Assembly (NCBI RefSeq): GCF_937616625.2
Contig: NC_065573.1
Coordinates: 20,847,001 to 20,911,000, forward strand
Length of the DNA stretch: 64,000 nucleotides
Direction: 5' to 3'
DNA from: Mercurialis annua
Taxonomy: Eukaryota > Streptophyta > Magnoliopsida > Malpighiales > Euphorbiaceae
Under the pieces are notes generated by a model. The model had not been told where the DNA came from, did not search any database, and saw only the letters and a program-made list of their open reading frames with translations. Position numbers and translations under genes: made by a program. Shown piece after piece: positions 33,761 to 44,403 of the stretch; position 1 is the stretch's first letter; each line of letters begins with the position of its first letter.

Positions 33761-35195
33761 CTCAAAATGAAAAGTTGAATCACAAATTTTATATTGTAAC
33801 TAATTTATTGCTTTATTCATCATGCCATTTTCATTTAAATGGACTATAGTTAAATAGATCATTCTATCATCAATTTTAAAAATAATATATTGGATTTTCA
33901 AAACTTATTGAGTATTTTTTTTAACTATGCACATTAAATAAGATAAGAACAAAGTTTAAAAATTATTGCATCTCCAAATATTCTAAGATGATAAATATTT
34001 ATAACAATAAAGGGAAAATATTTGTAAGATATTGGAGATAATTAATTGATTAAGAATATTTTCCAAATGAAGATGATGTAATTTTGCATGAAAGGTATTT
34101 TTTTAATTGAAGGAATGTCAGATCTTTGATCTTTTAAAAAGTAAAATGGAAAAAATTAAATCATGCAAATAAAAAAATAATTTTTCTCAAAAGATGATAC
34201 TTTTTTAGCGAAATTATCTCAATCAAATATAGCCAAGATATGAAGAGAAAAGTTTGCTAGTTGTCTGTCTAAAAATTGTTCTCTCCCTTCTCTCTAAAAA
34301 CGACTTTCTTCTTTTTTTTTTCTTCATCCTTTTAAGGATGGGAGTAGATGCTTTTTCCGGTTAAACGGAAAATCATCTTCTCTCCGCCCATAATAATATT
34401 TATTATAGATCTATTATTCTTATTTAAATAAATCTTTTAAAGATGTTTATTTGAAAATTTTTTTTGATCTAGATTTTATTAAGTCTTGGTATAGTATTTG
34501 TTTGTCTTTTGTTTTGAAGATCGAAGATATGTTTAAGATGAAAATTTATCTTTTCAAAGTCTCTTTAAAGATAAAGATCGAAAAACATGAAATTTCAACG
34601 GATCTAACGATAACTTTTGGATCTATATTGAAGATGAGACTTGAAAAGTTTGAAGTTCAAGAATCAAGCGGTTTCAAAATTGTAGTCTCAATATTTGAAC
34701 CATTTATGTATTTGGATAATCTTTTGATGGTTGAAAAAGCCCTATATTAATGACTATGTTAAAACAGCTCTTATATTATTTCAAGTTGATGAAAAACTAT
34801 TCATTTATGTAATTTTCAAATAATGGAAATTTTAGCCTTTGATAAAAAAAAGAAAAAAATTTGCTAAAGGATTATTTATAAAAATTGATATATATAAAAA
34901 ATTGATTTAGATAAAATAAATCTATAAGTACCATAATTTTATTTTTATATAATGAAATTGTTGAATTTATAATTTTAGATGATTTATATTTATCTAGTGA
35001 CACTTTTTGTGATTTTTTAATATATTTTTATTCATTAAAACTATATTTATCTATTAAAAATTGAGATACATCACAATAATTGTTTATCAGCATGCTAATG
35101 AGCAAAAGAGTCAAATTTTCAGTGATTTTTTAAGTACAAAATTTATCAGAAATTATATTTAATCATAAATAAAATTTTACTAATAAACACACCAA
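33761..35195. other. AT-rich spacer
   Basis: No recognisable gene. The frame 34451-34750 (+, 99 codons) has low-complexity composition and no motif; 34480-34660 contains Asp/Lys-rich codons from AAGAT(C/G)-type words that do not suggest a gene. Confidence 0.4.
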
Positions 35196-35299
35196 TGAAC
35201 TATAATTTAAATGGTAGAACATTGGACAACATTCTGCCAAGATCGTGGGTTCAATTCCTCGCACAAGCATTCTTTCTCCAATTATCAAAAAAAAAAAAA
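35196..35299 (+). mobile_element. tRNA-derived SINE, second family, copy 2
   Basis: TGAACTATAATTTAAATGG (decayed A box), then GATCGTGGGTTCAATTCCTC (B box) and CCAATTATC followed by 13 A. It matches the minus-strand copy at 22878-22985 along its length. No clear target duplication was found. Confidence 0.7.
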
Positions 35300-35537
35300 T
35301 CAATAAATAGAACTCATTTATTATATATCAATAATTTCGAAGTATTTTCAAAATCTCTATAAAGCAGTAAAAACAAAAACAAAATGAATTCCTTTAATTT
35401 CCTTATGTAAAAATTTTTCATGTTTTTCAAATAAATTAAATGATCAACAAATACAATTAAAAAATGGCAAATGAAAGCACTAAACCACCTATGTTTCCTG
35501 TGTTTGTTAACTGATGAGCAAATTCACCAATTTCATG

Positions 35538-35830
35538 CTTTTAAATAGCAATTTGTCCCCTCTAACTTGTAAGCAATGAACAATTAACATATAAATTAAT
35601 TTTGTGAGCAAATTAGTCACATATTATGAGCAATTAGTCTCATTTCGGCAGTTTGCACCCTAAATTTGTAAGTTATTTGTCCCTTAATTGGCAATTTGCC
35701 CTATCAAATTTTAAGCAAATTTTTTAATATGGGGTTAATTGCCTATAATCAGCAAGTTCATAATTAATTTGCCCACAAAATTAATTTATATATTAATTAC
35801 TCATTAGAGGTGTAAATTGCTACATAAATC
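35538..35830. mobile_element. Foldback element family F1, copy 3
   Basis: A 293-bp palindrome with ends ...AAATAGCAATTTG and CAAATTGCTAC-type sequence (one base change), interior matching copies at 3369 and 15468. Perfect 10-bp flanks CAATTTCATG at 35528-35537 and 35831-35840. The complex flank makes this the most convincing of the three duplications. Confidence 0.85.
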
Positions 35831-35840
35831 CAATTTCATG

Positions 35841-36396
35841 TAGCAACTAACCTATTGCCTTATGTAAAAGTACTAACAGCACAGATAATAATATAAACTT
35901 TAAGACAATAAAATAAAGGTCTTAAAGAACCAAACAATTTCAACCAGTGCTTCTATCAGTTCTACTCAAACTTTTAAATGTTTATCAATTATAGTTTGAT
36001 TTGAACATTTTATTTTAACTGAATACATAAAACGTAATTTTACTCATCAGACGGTTGGTGGCCGATCAAAGATGACTCGACCCAACTGAATAAAAAAAAG
36101 TTAACACAAAGAAATAAAAATCATTTTAATGATTTTTACATGAGCAAACTCAATTAATTCAATTGAGCAGACTAGGACTACAATAAAAAAATAAATTAAA
36201 TCAAGCTATAATTAAAAAAATTAGCTAGAACTAATAAAAGCAGCAAACATTTAAACTATTTGGATTGTTAGGTTTATAATAAATTAAATGATTGAACTTT
36301 TATAAGATAATTGAATATTGATCGATTAGATCATAGCAACTTTTATGATACATCATTAGTCAATTAGGAGATGCATCACAATCTATAAACAATTGA
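35841..36396. other. Spacer downstream of HISN3
   Basis: AT-rich, no gene; should contain the HISN3 3' untranslated region at its right edge. Confidence 0.4.
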
Positions 36397-39300
36397 TCAA
36401 TAAGCTAAGCCCTCCTGATGGGCATGCCAAGCCACAACATGTTTGTATGGTAAGAAACCTCCAAAAATGTCAAGAGAACTGCCTACAGTAACATCAACCC
36501 GTCCTTTTCCGGCTGTCTTTATCCGCTCTAAATCATCCATTACAGTCACCCCACCAGCATATGTCACCGGTATCTGCCACCCGATTCACAATGCATCAAC
36601 ACCCATATTCATTAACACAACCTATAAATAGGACTGGATGGTTCTTCATATATTGGCAGTAGGGGTGCGTAAAAACCAAACTAAACTGGACAATTGAACC
36701 GAACTAATAAATTTGGTTCGGTTTGTTTTCACAATATAAAAGAACTTTGATTTTTTTGAGTTCGGTTTGAATTTTGGTATAAAAAAGTTTTCAGCAAAAT
36801 TTTAGTCAAACCACGGTTTGGTGAGATCTAAAAAAATTTCATATTATTTTCATTTTGGTTCGGTTCAGTTTTGAGAAAAAGCAAATATTTAATTGGTTCA
36901 ATTTGGTTTGAACCGAATGCACCAGCCTAATTAACAGTATCTTACAACACCGATCTAAGAGGCAAATTTATTAGATATGGAACTCACCGGAGAGTGCATG
37001 CCAAGCAATGCCACCAGCTGTTCATCAATTCCCAGCCTGCAAAAACAAGCAGTTAATTACAAATTTAATTATATACGTTTCAGGTTGTATTTTTGTATTA
37101 TGCCTATGATTATGAAGAAGAAAGGCATCACTGTTCCTTGTTAGACTTTTTCAATTATACCAAAGATTAAATGCTTACTTTTTCCCTTCAACATCAACAC
37201 CATGAACTAGAAACTCGTCTGCATACTTGGCTAGAAACTCTAATACTTCCTCGTCAAGATATACATCACTGAACTTCTGCCACCTATCTGTTACAATTGC
37301 ATATCTACCTTCCTGTATGCCAGGATCACCAGCCAAAATATTGCCATACAAATTGAAACAGAAATCAATTTTCAAATTTGTCAAAAGATAAGCACGGACT
37401 CTGATTTAAATATCTATTTGTTTCATGATTTATCATTTAGTCTTTTGAACTTGTCAATTTTAATCAATCAGACCAAAAGAATCAAATTTGTAAACAGTAA
37501 ACACAGATAAGGGACAAATTGATAATTGTTTTTGGATTGGTTGATTAAAATTAAAAAGTTCAGGGGACTAATTGACTTAAAAAATTATTTTAGTGTTAAC
37601 TGTATATCACGTGCAAATTCAGGAGAAAAATTGAAACTTAAGTCCACCAAAGCTGAGTCATGTATTTATAAGCTACAACACTTCACATATGCCAATTCAT
37701 CCTCTATTTTAAAAGGGGTAATGTCATAAAAATTGAAATTTAAGTCCACCAAAGCTCTTCAGTCATGTTTTTTTTAAGCCACAACACTTCACATATGCCA
37801 ATTCATCCTCCATTTTAAAATACTGCATTTCAAGAATAGTCTTATAAGTAATTTACCAAAATGTAAAAGACCAGCCAGTACAAAAGGGAAAAACAGTGGA
37901 AAGGTTCAGAGCTTATTCCTTATCCTCCATTTCCAATTGAATATCACTTTATATTCCACAGAAATCATCCAACATTAGGGTAAAATGAAACTAATGATTG
38001 GATATACCTTCTTTCTGCAGCTAAGGTCCAGCACGAGCCTCTGCTTTCCAACAACATTGACAAGATCCTTTAGTCTTGCTAGGTCCATTTGGCCATTGTT
38101 AAACACATACTGCAAGCGAAACAATAACTTTAATGAGCAAGACGAGGTTATGTAAAAGAAATCAAGCTCTTTCCGAGATAATTCTGTAGAGGATAACTTT
38201 AAATCCATCCACTATCCAACAATCACAAGATAACAAGACCGATAATCTATTATAGAACTTTTTCCTCATACAAATAGCAGTATTGACAAAACAACTGAAG
38301 TTTGAATATAAACAGAAGTGCTATTATTTAAGGAAATAAATGCGCGCACAGAGAAATAATTCAATGTACTTACTGAAGTAACAATAACATGGCTAGCTCC
38401 TTCTTCTATGTAACTTAAGCTATTGTCTGCGTTGATACCACCTCCAACTTGCAAGCCACCTAGATTATGCAAATCCTCGTAGTAAGTTAAGCAGAAGATA
38501 AATTAATAAGTTTCAAGTTTTAAATTTCAATCAACCATAAAGAATAGATTGGGAAAACAAAATTGTTTTATTATAAGCCTGAATTCCTTTCAAATCTCAG
38601 TTTAACTAATAACACGAAACTCAGACTTGGATTTCATAAGGTAAAATAAAAGCTAAATCATCTCTAAAAACTATTTCTATAACTTCAAATCTTAACTCAA
38701 AGAAGCATGATAAATAATGAAAAAGCAAACATAAGCATTCATTTTCAAGAATGTATCACAAAATAAACAAATCGCTACAAGCAGAAAGCACATCAATACC
38801 TACCGGGATAAGCGTGCAGTGCTTCAAGGGCTGCAGCTCTGCTTAAAGGATCAGCTCCAAGCATGATTACATGACCGCCCAAAAGTCCATCGTCTTTGTA
38901 CAGATTCGCAAACTCAGCTGCCGACTTATCAGATTCAAAGTTCGTGACAAGGCTTGACCCATCTTCCTCCTTTGAATCCTTAAGAGTAGACCCAACAATT
39001 TGTTTCACTTTTCCCTAATAACATATCACACACAACAACCATGAATCCCAAATCAAAGGTTTTTACTTTATCCAGCCTCATCAAGCATAGCAGCAATTCA
39101 TAAAATCAGTAAAAAAAAAGGACCCAAATTCCAATGGACTACACATAAATTTAAAAGCTTTTTCAGTTAAAAGTAGAGATGAAAAACCTTGTGTATATCG
39201 ATGCAAGGGCGAAAACGAACAGCACAGTTTATAGACAACCGAGAAGATCCTGCAAAAGAAAAAAAAAGGCCACCGCTTCTCATTTCGAAACCAGAAAAAG

Positions 39301-39437
39301 GCCACAAATTTGCAAAGGGAAGTAGAAGAGAACATACTTGAGACGAGAGAAGGCACAAATTTGCATTCATTTCGAAACCCAGGAATTGTTAAAGACCAGA
39401 GATTTCTTTCAATTGAAACAAGGCCACCGCTTCTCAT
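36397..39437 (-). CDS. HISN3: HISN3, ProFAR isomerase of histidine synthesis, eight exons
   Basis: Exons (-): 39437-39338, 39249-39188, 39014-38804, 38459-38374, 38109-38008, 37312-37179, 37036-36988, 36573-36397; GT-AG introns, continuous frame, 306 residues. It converts ProFAR to PRFAR, the fourth step of histidine synthesis, in plastids. The product is a HisA-type (beta/alpha)8 barrel: [13 protein letters not shown] with the first catalytic Asp, [21 protein letters not shown] (phosphate loop), [31 protein letters not shown], and [15 protein letters not shown] (second phosphate loop). The first ~40 residues form a basic/Ser-rich transit peptide. Intron 7 carries a hAT-like insertion (36660-36929) and intron 5 a ~95-bp tandem duplication. 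The start is 157 bp from the divergent PPR gene. Confidence 0.93.
36660..36929. mobile_element. hAT-like MITE in HISN3 intron 7
   Basis: Starts TAGGGGTGCGTAAAAACC and ends GAATGCACCAGCCTA, with GGTTCGGTTTG-type interior, like the element at 26481-27254. Flanks ATTGGCAG (36652-36659) and ATTAACAG (36930-36937) match at 6 of 8 bases. About 270 bp, no coding capacity; it leaves both splice sites untouched. Confidence 0.65.
37637..37822. repeat. Tandem duplication in HISN3 intron 5
   Basis: A ~95-bp unit with AAGTCCACCAAAGCT and CACTTCACATATGCCAATTC occurs twice in direct tandem (from ~37638 and ~37742). Confidence 0.8.
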
Positions 39438-39594
39438 TCTTGCTTATTTCCCACTAACAATGGCCTTTCTAGTACATTTTTTTACTGGGTAGTCTAGGGT
39501 TTCAAAGAAAATAGAAAAAAAAGTTGTGTTTTAGAGTTGTTTAATGAGTTATTTAAAAGGCCCTCTTACCCGCCAAAACTAACTGTAAATAACT
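39438..39594. promoter_or_regulatory. Shared divergent promoter of HISN3 and the PPR-DYW gene
   Basis: Only 157 bp separate the two start codons, so leaders and promoters of both genes must lie here or overlap coding sequence. No TATA box is obvious, as is usual for housekeeping and PPR genes in plants. Confidence 0.6.
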
Positions 39595-41427
39595 ATGCAA
39601 AACCTGCAATTGAAATGGAACACACAGTTGAGAGAATTGGCGAACAAATCCCACTTCACCAATGCAATTTCTGTCTACCTTCAAATGCTACGCTCTGGTT
39701 ATTCTCCAAATGCATTTACTTTCCCATTTGCACTTAAATCCTGTGCCGCCCTTTATCTCCCATTCACCGGAAAACAACTCCACGGTCATGTTTTAAAAAC
39801 TGGGTGTTTGTTGGAACCTTTTATTCAGACGTCTTTGATTTCTATGTATGGGAAATGCGGTTTTATTGAATATGCGCGTAAGGTGTTCGATGAAAATCCT
39901 CAATCAAGTAGATTAACTGTTTGTTACAATTCTTTGATATCTGGGTATGGGATGAATCTTATAGTTAAGGATGCGATGGTTCTGTTTAATGAAATGAGAG
40001 ATTTGGGCGTTGAAATAAATGGGGTTACAATGCTGGGATTGATTCCGTTATGCGGTGCTCAAGGGAAGTTGGGGCTAGGGATGTCTGCTCATGGTTTGTG
40101 TGTGAAATTTGGGTTGGATATGGATGTTTCTATAGCGAATTGTTTGCTTACGATGTATGCAAAATGTGGGGAAGTTGGTTTTGCGAGAAAGTTGTTCGAT
40201 GGTACGCCGAGAAAAGGGCTCGTTGCTTGGAATGCTATGATAAATGGGTATGCGCAAAATGGTCTTGCTACTGATGTCTTGGGACTTTATAAGGAGATGG
40301 AATTGTGTGGGGTTTCCCCAGATGCAGTAACATTTGCTGGAGTACTCTCGTCTTGTGCTCATCTCGGTGCACAAAGTGTTGGCAGGGACATAGAGCAGAG
40401 GATGCATACTTGTGGATTTGCGTCCAATCCGTTTTTGAATAATGCTTTGGTTAATCTTTTTGCTAGGTGTGGTAATTTGAGAAGAGCTAGGGACATTTTT
40501 GATGGCATTGCTGTAAAGAGTGTAGTTTCATGGACAGCAATGATAGGTGGGTATGGGATGCATGGAGAAGGGGAGAATGCAGTTAAGCTTTTTGACACCA
40601 TGATCAGGACCGGCATTAGACCTGATGGAACAGCATTTGTAAGTGTTTTATCAGCTTGTAGCCATGCAGGATTGGTCGATAAGGGGTCCGATTATTTCGA
40701 GCTAATGCAGAGTAAGTACGGATTGCAGCCTGGTCTAGAGCATTATTCTTGCATGGTAGACCTTTTAGGCCGAGCCGGTAGGTTGCACGAGGCACAAGAG
40801 CTCATCAAATCTATGAAAGTAAAACCTGATAGTGCAGTGTGGGGGGCACTCTTAGGTGCCTGCAAGATTCATAAAAATTTAGAGCTAGCAGAGCTTGCTT
40901 TTGAACGTGTGATTCAGCTCGACTCTACAAATATAGGTTACTATGTGTTATTGTCTAATATATATACTGAAGCAGGAAATCTAGAAGGGATGTCAAAAGT
41001 TAGAGTGATGATGAGGGAGAGAAAGCTGAAAAAGGAACCAGGCTTTAGTTACATTGAAGTTAACGGTAGAGTGAACCTCTTCTTTGCTGGAGATAAAATT
41101 CATCCTCAAACCAAGGAAATATATGAGAAGTTGAAGGAGTTAGAAAATTCAGTAGATGGATTTAACAAGAATGAACAAGAAATAAAAAATGCAGAAGCTG
41201 TAAATGGTATGGGTGTGCATAGTGAAAAATTGGCTATTGCGTTTGGGATCTTGAACATTGCAGAAGGGTCAGATATTGTTGTCATTAAGAATCTCAGGAT
41301 ATGTGGAGACTGCCACTTATTTATAAAGTTGGTTAGCAAAATTGTGAATCATAAATTTGTTGTTAGAGATGCGACGCGATTTCACCATTTCAGGAATGGA
41401 CTATGTTCTTGTAAAGACTATTGGTAA
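39595..41427 (+). CDS. MEF10: PPR-DYW RNA editing factor, MEF10-like
   Basis: An intron-free gene of 610 residues; an in-frame TAA nine bases upstream fixes the start. It has a run of P-L-S pentatricopeptide motifs from about residue 20 to 420 (recurring VxWNAMI, MYxKCG, KLFD, GxxPDxVTF), then E and E+ motifs (VWGALLGACKIHKN, NIGYYVLLSNIY, KKEPGFSYIEV) and a complete DYW deaminase domain. The last has the HSE motif (VHSEKLAIAFG), the CGDCH zinc ligands and the terminal CSCKDYW. Such proteins bind an organellar transcript and convert a specific C to U. Overall sequence resembles Arabidopsis At3g11460 (MEF10, mitochondrial) as I remember it; the assignment needs an alignment. The N-terminus is a weak targeting signal. 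Divergent from HISN3. Confidence 0.85.
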   Translation: MQNLQLKWNTQLRELANKSHFTNAISVYLQMLRSGYSPNAFTFPFALKSCAALYLPFTGKQLHGHVLKTGCLLEPFIQTSLISMYGKCGFIEYARKVFDENPQSSRLTVCYNSLISGYGMNLIVKDAMVLFNEMRDLGVEINGVTMLGLIPLCGAQGKLGLGMSAHGLCVKFGLDMDVSIANCLLTMYAKCGEVGFARKLFDGTPRKGLVAWNAMINGYAQNGLATDVLGLYKEMELCGVSPDAVTFAGVLSSCAHLGAQSVGRDIEQRMHTCGFASNPFLNNALVNLFARCGNLRRARDIFDGIAVKSVVSWTAMIGGYGMHGEGENAVKLFDTMIRTGIRPDGTAFVSVLSACSHAGLVDKGSDYFELMQSKYGLQPGLEHYSCMVDLLGRAGRLHEAQELIKSMKVKPDSAVWGALLGACKIHKNLELAELAFERVIQLDSTNIGYYVLLSNIYTEAGNLEGMSKVRVMMRERKLKKEPGFSYIEVNGRVNLFFAGDKIHPQTKEIYEKLKELENSVDGFNKNEQEIKNAEAVNGMGVHSEKLAIAFGILNIAEGSDIVVIKNLRICGDCHLFIKLVSKIVNHKFVVRDATRFHHFRNGLCSCKDYW

Positions 41428-41826
41428 TACAATTTAGGCTGTTATGTTTGAGCGGAGCAATATCATATTGGTTAGAATGGGCTGTAGAGAAACAACAGAA
41501 TGCTTAGACAAAGTCCTAATATATTTCAAAAGCCAACAGATAAGGAAACAACAAAAATATTATGCAGCTTAACTGAAAAGAGCAAGAGCTCTATAGTTTT
41601 TAACAATAGAATGCTTAGACAATCAATTCACAGATACAAATCATATTTAATGGTTCTATTCGATGTGCGACGACATAATCTTTAGGAACACTGAAATATC
41701 TTCAACTTTTATGCAATAAAATAATAACAATAGTAATGAAATAGCTGACAGATCTTTCATTAATAAACTTATAAATGGTAGTCCTCCTGGACTAAACTGC
41801 TTAAATGAATTGAAGATATATTAAAT
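41428..41826. other. Spacer, left part of the tandem duplicated block
   Basis: 3' region of the PPR gene. From about 41533 (CCAACAGATAAGGAAAC) the sequence is duplicated at 45349 onward. Confidence 0.6.
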
Positions 41827-42924
41827 TTAATTTTCTTTATAAGGCAATGACTCGATCCAAGTACAATTTGTGAGTTCTTCAACATCAACTGGAACTTTAC
41901 TTGAATAACTATTTGAAGTACTGGATTGGTATTTTCTACTAGCGAGAGAATAGAAAATACATGTATCTTCTAGTACTTGCGGAAAATAAACCTTGCCACC
42001 TTCAACTCCCGTAGGAGCACTTCTGATAAACGATGATCCATAACTGACATATACCAGTTTGTTATCTATGTCAGACACCTTCTGCCATTTTTTTGTAGAT
42101 ATATTTAGCTCCCGAATCAGAATTTTGTCTCGGCGATCAAATTCAAATATACCTAATAGTTTTTCATCATTAATGACCAAAAAACTTCTGTAAACGGAAT
42201 CAACTTTCTTATGGAGAAAAGGCTTCCCGATGAAAGAGAATTTTCTGCTCTTGAAATCAAATACTATAAGATGACCATTTAATCCCAAAATATAACACTT
42301 GTTCTCATGTATGACAGGATGAGAGTGTGAAGCCAGTTTGTCTTTTAATTCATGAGGATATAAATTGGATTCCCAGTGATAAGGCCCACAAATAAAATAT
42401 ACAGTCCAAGATTGACCAGGAACAAATAAGAAGAGGTCCAAAGAACTAATTCCAACAATGTAGCAATCATCGGAATTTGTTGGAGGGGATGAAAAACACA
42501 TTTTGGTGAATTGGCAAGGATCAATCTTGGGCATAAAGTTATCGGGGATTTCGATTTTGCGTCTTGTGAAGGGATTGAAGAAAAAGTGACTATAACATGT
42601 TCGAGATAAAAGAAGCCAGCCGAATTTAGAGAAACGAATATGTGTATTTAATAATTCTGGAAACTCCAAGCAGAAAGTATGACCATAGAAAGGATGGACG
42701 AACCTACATGTCTGATCTTTGAGCGATAGAAGATAAGGATAGCGGGGATCGTAGGGTGGGTAACGAACAATGGACCGAACTATGCTCCTCCATGGCTTGC
42801 AGGTCTTCCAAATAGCAAAAACTGCATCCCCATCCGTGTCGTTAAAATACTTCAAAATTTCGCTCATTACGCCGGAATCGAGTGCACACCATGAACTTCT
42901 TTCGAGATCATTAGCTGTTGTCAT
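41827..42924 (-). CDS. F-box / DUF295 (beta-propeller) protein, copy 1
   Basis: A single-exon gene of 365 residues. An F-box-like N-terminus (SSWCALDSGVMSEILKYF, then AVFAIWKTCKPWRSIV) is followed by a DUF295/KIB-type propeller region: PYLLSLKDQ, RFSKFGWLLLSR, FFFNPFTRRKIEIP, HPVIHENKCYILGLNGHLIVFD, SFLVINDEKLLGIFEF. F-box proteins of this class are expected to join SCF ubiquitin ligases through SKP1; substrates are unknown, and the family is large and fast-evolving. The F-box is divergent, so SKP1 binding is not certain. It is divergent from the DUF295-only gene at 43165 and duplicated at 45643-46734. Confidence 0.85.
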   Translation of the reverse strand: MTTANDLERSSWCALDSGVMSEILKYFNDTDGDAVFAIWKTCKPWRSIVRSIVRYPPYDPRYPYLLSLKDQTCRFVHPFYGHTFCLEFPELLNTHIRFSKFGWLLLSRTCYSHFFFNPFTRRKIEIPDNFMPKIDPCQFTKMCFSSPPTNSDDCYIVGISSLDLFLFVPGQSWTVYFICGPYHWESNLYPHELKDKLASHSHPVIHENKCYILGLNGHLIVFDFKSRKFSFIGKPFLHKKVDSVYRSFLVINDEKLLGIFEFDRRDKILIRELNISTKKWQKVSDIDNKLVYVSYGSSFIRSAPTGVEGGKVYFPQVLEDTCIFYSLASRKYQSSTSNSYSSKVPVDVEELTNCTWIESLPYKEN

Positions 42925-43121
42925 CTCCTCAACTGTGAAAAAGAATTTTAATTTTATTTTATTGAAGACGCGCAGCTGAGAGTTTTATAGACACAAGGGA
43001 CAGTTTCCTAATTGAACATGTATTATTATTTAGGAAGAAAATCTAGCGGAATAGGACTTCTTATTTACTTCTTATTCCGTTTTCAAAAAACAAGTCCTAT
43101 TTTATATAGAACCTGATTTCC

Positions 43122-43134
43122 TCTCTATATATAC
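43122..43134 (+). promoter_or_regulatory. Probable TATA box of DUF295 gene, copy 1
   Basis: CTCTATATATAC lies ~31 bp before the leader and 31-43 bp upstream of the ATG at 43165. The equivalent TATATATATA stands at 46931-46940 in block 2. The short 240-bp gap to the divergent F-box start must serve both genes. Confidence 0.5.
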
Positions 43135-43164
43135 AGGTTCACAATTTACATAAAATTAAAGCAG

Positions 43165-44121
43165 ATGGGTGATCCATGGCTTGCTAATTTTCTACTAGAT
43201 GATGAAGTCGTTTCTCTATTCAGCCTATCCAAGGGTAAATATGAGAAATATACAATCCCCGGTACTCATAATAAACTAATATTAGCTTGTTCCTGGGGAT
43301 GGTTGATACTCAAAGATGCACACGATTGTTCTTATTCTCTCTTGAATCCCATCTCCATGGAGAAAATTGAACTCCCGTTTTTGTTAGAATTCGAATTCCA
43401 AGTTTATCCCGAGGATCCTGATTCCGAAAACTTTTGCCTTTTAACAGCCTCCCCTAAACATCCCAATTGCTTTATTTTATTTGTTGACAATGAATATAGA
43501 GTTGCTCGGTTTAGTCGACTCGCTAATGCAAAACTCATCACACAGTTCTCAATCCCGTCATTGAGTTGTCCGACAATTTTTCAAGAGAAGTTATGTTTTA
43601 AATCAACTAGACCTTATGATCCCCTGGATTTCGAAGATCAAGAACCGTACTCCGGGCGATATAAAGATCTTTTGGCCATGGATTTCAAAGATGAAGAACT
43701 GAAATTCATGCCTATAGCTTCATTCGATACGCATTTGAAACGCATATATCCCGGCACATTCTGTTCCTTCTTTTGGTTCATTGGCCATGGCGATGATCTC
43801 TACTTTGTAGACCAAAATAATTTTGAATCCAGCCAAAAAGAAGTATGTGGATTCACCGTTTATCAACTTGATGTGGCAACGAAAACATGGGTCGAGTTGA
43901 AGAACATTGGCGATCGCGCATTCTTTCTTTCTGGTTGCCTTTCTAAAGGAATGTGTTGCAGCCTTGAGGAATCATCAGGAGTTAAACAGAATGCTATCTA
44001 TTTTTTGCAGGAGGATGATAATTTTGTGCATGTTTTTAACTTGAAAAATAATAGTTTCTCGCTGGTTTCACCCTTTCCTGCTTCTATGAGTCATAAAGAT
44101 ATGCTACTTGATTGGGTGTAA
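43165..44121 (+). CDS. DUF295 protein without F-box, copy 1
   Basis: A single-exon gene of 318 residues. It lacks an F-box and begins directly with MGDPWLANFL, then propeller-type segments: SLFSLSKGKYEKYTIPG, LACSWGWLILKDA, SLLNPISMEKIELP, NCFILFVDNEYRVARF, VYQLDVATKTWVELKNIGDRAFFL, and the family-typical end NAIYFLQEDDNFVHVFNL...SFSLVSPFP. DUF295 genes are common near F-box relatives in plants; the molecular role is unknown. Divergently paired with the F-box/DUF295 gene at 41827-42924. Full length compared with the truncated copy in block 2. Confidence 0.85.
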   Translation: MGDPWLANFLLDDEVVSLFSLSKGKYEKYTIPGTHNKLILACSWGWLILKDAHDCSYSLLNPISMEKIELPFLLEFEFQVYPEDPDSENFCLLTASPKHPNCFILFVDNEYRVARFSRLANAKLITQFSIPSLSCPTIFQEKLCFKSTRPYDPLDFEDQEPYSGRYKDLLAMDFKDEELKFMPIASFDTHLKRIYPGTFCSFFWFIGHGDDLYFVDQNNFESSQKEVCGFTVYQLDVATKTWVELKNIGDRAFFLSGCLSKGMCCSLEESSGVKQNAIYFLQEDDNFVHVFNLKNNSFSLVSPFPASMSHKDMLLDWV

Positions 44122-44204
44122 ACAATTTTTAATGTTATATGCAAAGTAATTTTTTTTTCTTAAATGTAATTTTAAAATAATTTGAATATTGAATTCTATT
44201 CAGT

Positions 44205-44310
44205 TATATCAAAGATTAAATAGCTTACTTTTTTCCCTTATAACATCAATTTGGTGCAATTGAATATCACTCTATATACCATTAAAATCATCCAACATTA
44301 GCATAGGTCC
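44205..44310 (+). pseudogene. Displaced HISN3 fragment, copy 1
   Basis: 44205-44255 resembles HISN3 37150-37200 (exon 6/intron 6 junction: CAAAGATTAAAT, GCTTACTTTTT, CCCTT, ACATCAA). 44263-44310 resembles 37933-37980 in HISN3 intron 5 (CAATTGAATATCACT, ATCATCCAACATTAG). The order is kept but about 730 bp between the two parts are missing. Intron sequence is included, so it is a DNA-level copy, not a retrocopy. Confidence 0.65.
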
Positions 44311-44403
44311 ATGCAACTGCTAAGACTGCTTGGATGCCAATTTTAGTGACGATTTCAAATCAATACTAAATGCTTCACTTGAACTAATGCATATACATAA
44401 CTT

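Larger units (their letters stand above)
41533..44310. repeat. Tandem segmental duplication, block 1
   Basis: The stretch from CCAACAGATAAGG to the HISN3-derived fragment is repeated at 45349-48060 in the same orientation, with the same gene order (F-box gene on -, DUF295 gene on +). Coding parts are very similar; block 2 has in-frame deletions, an early stop and several small indels. About 1 kb of unrelated sequence lies between the blocks. Confidence 0.88.

Noticed and set aside
34451..34750. 99-codon plus frame
   Set aside because: AT-driven composition, no domain, no neighbours suggesting a gene.
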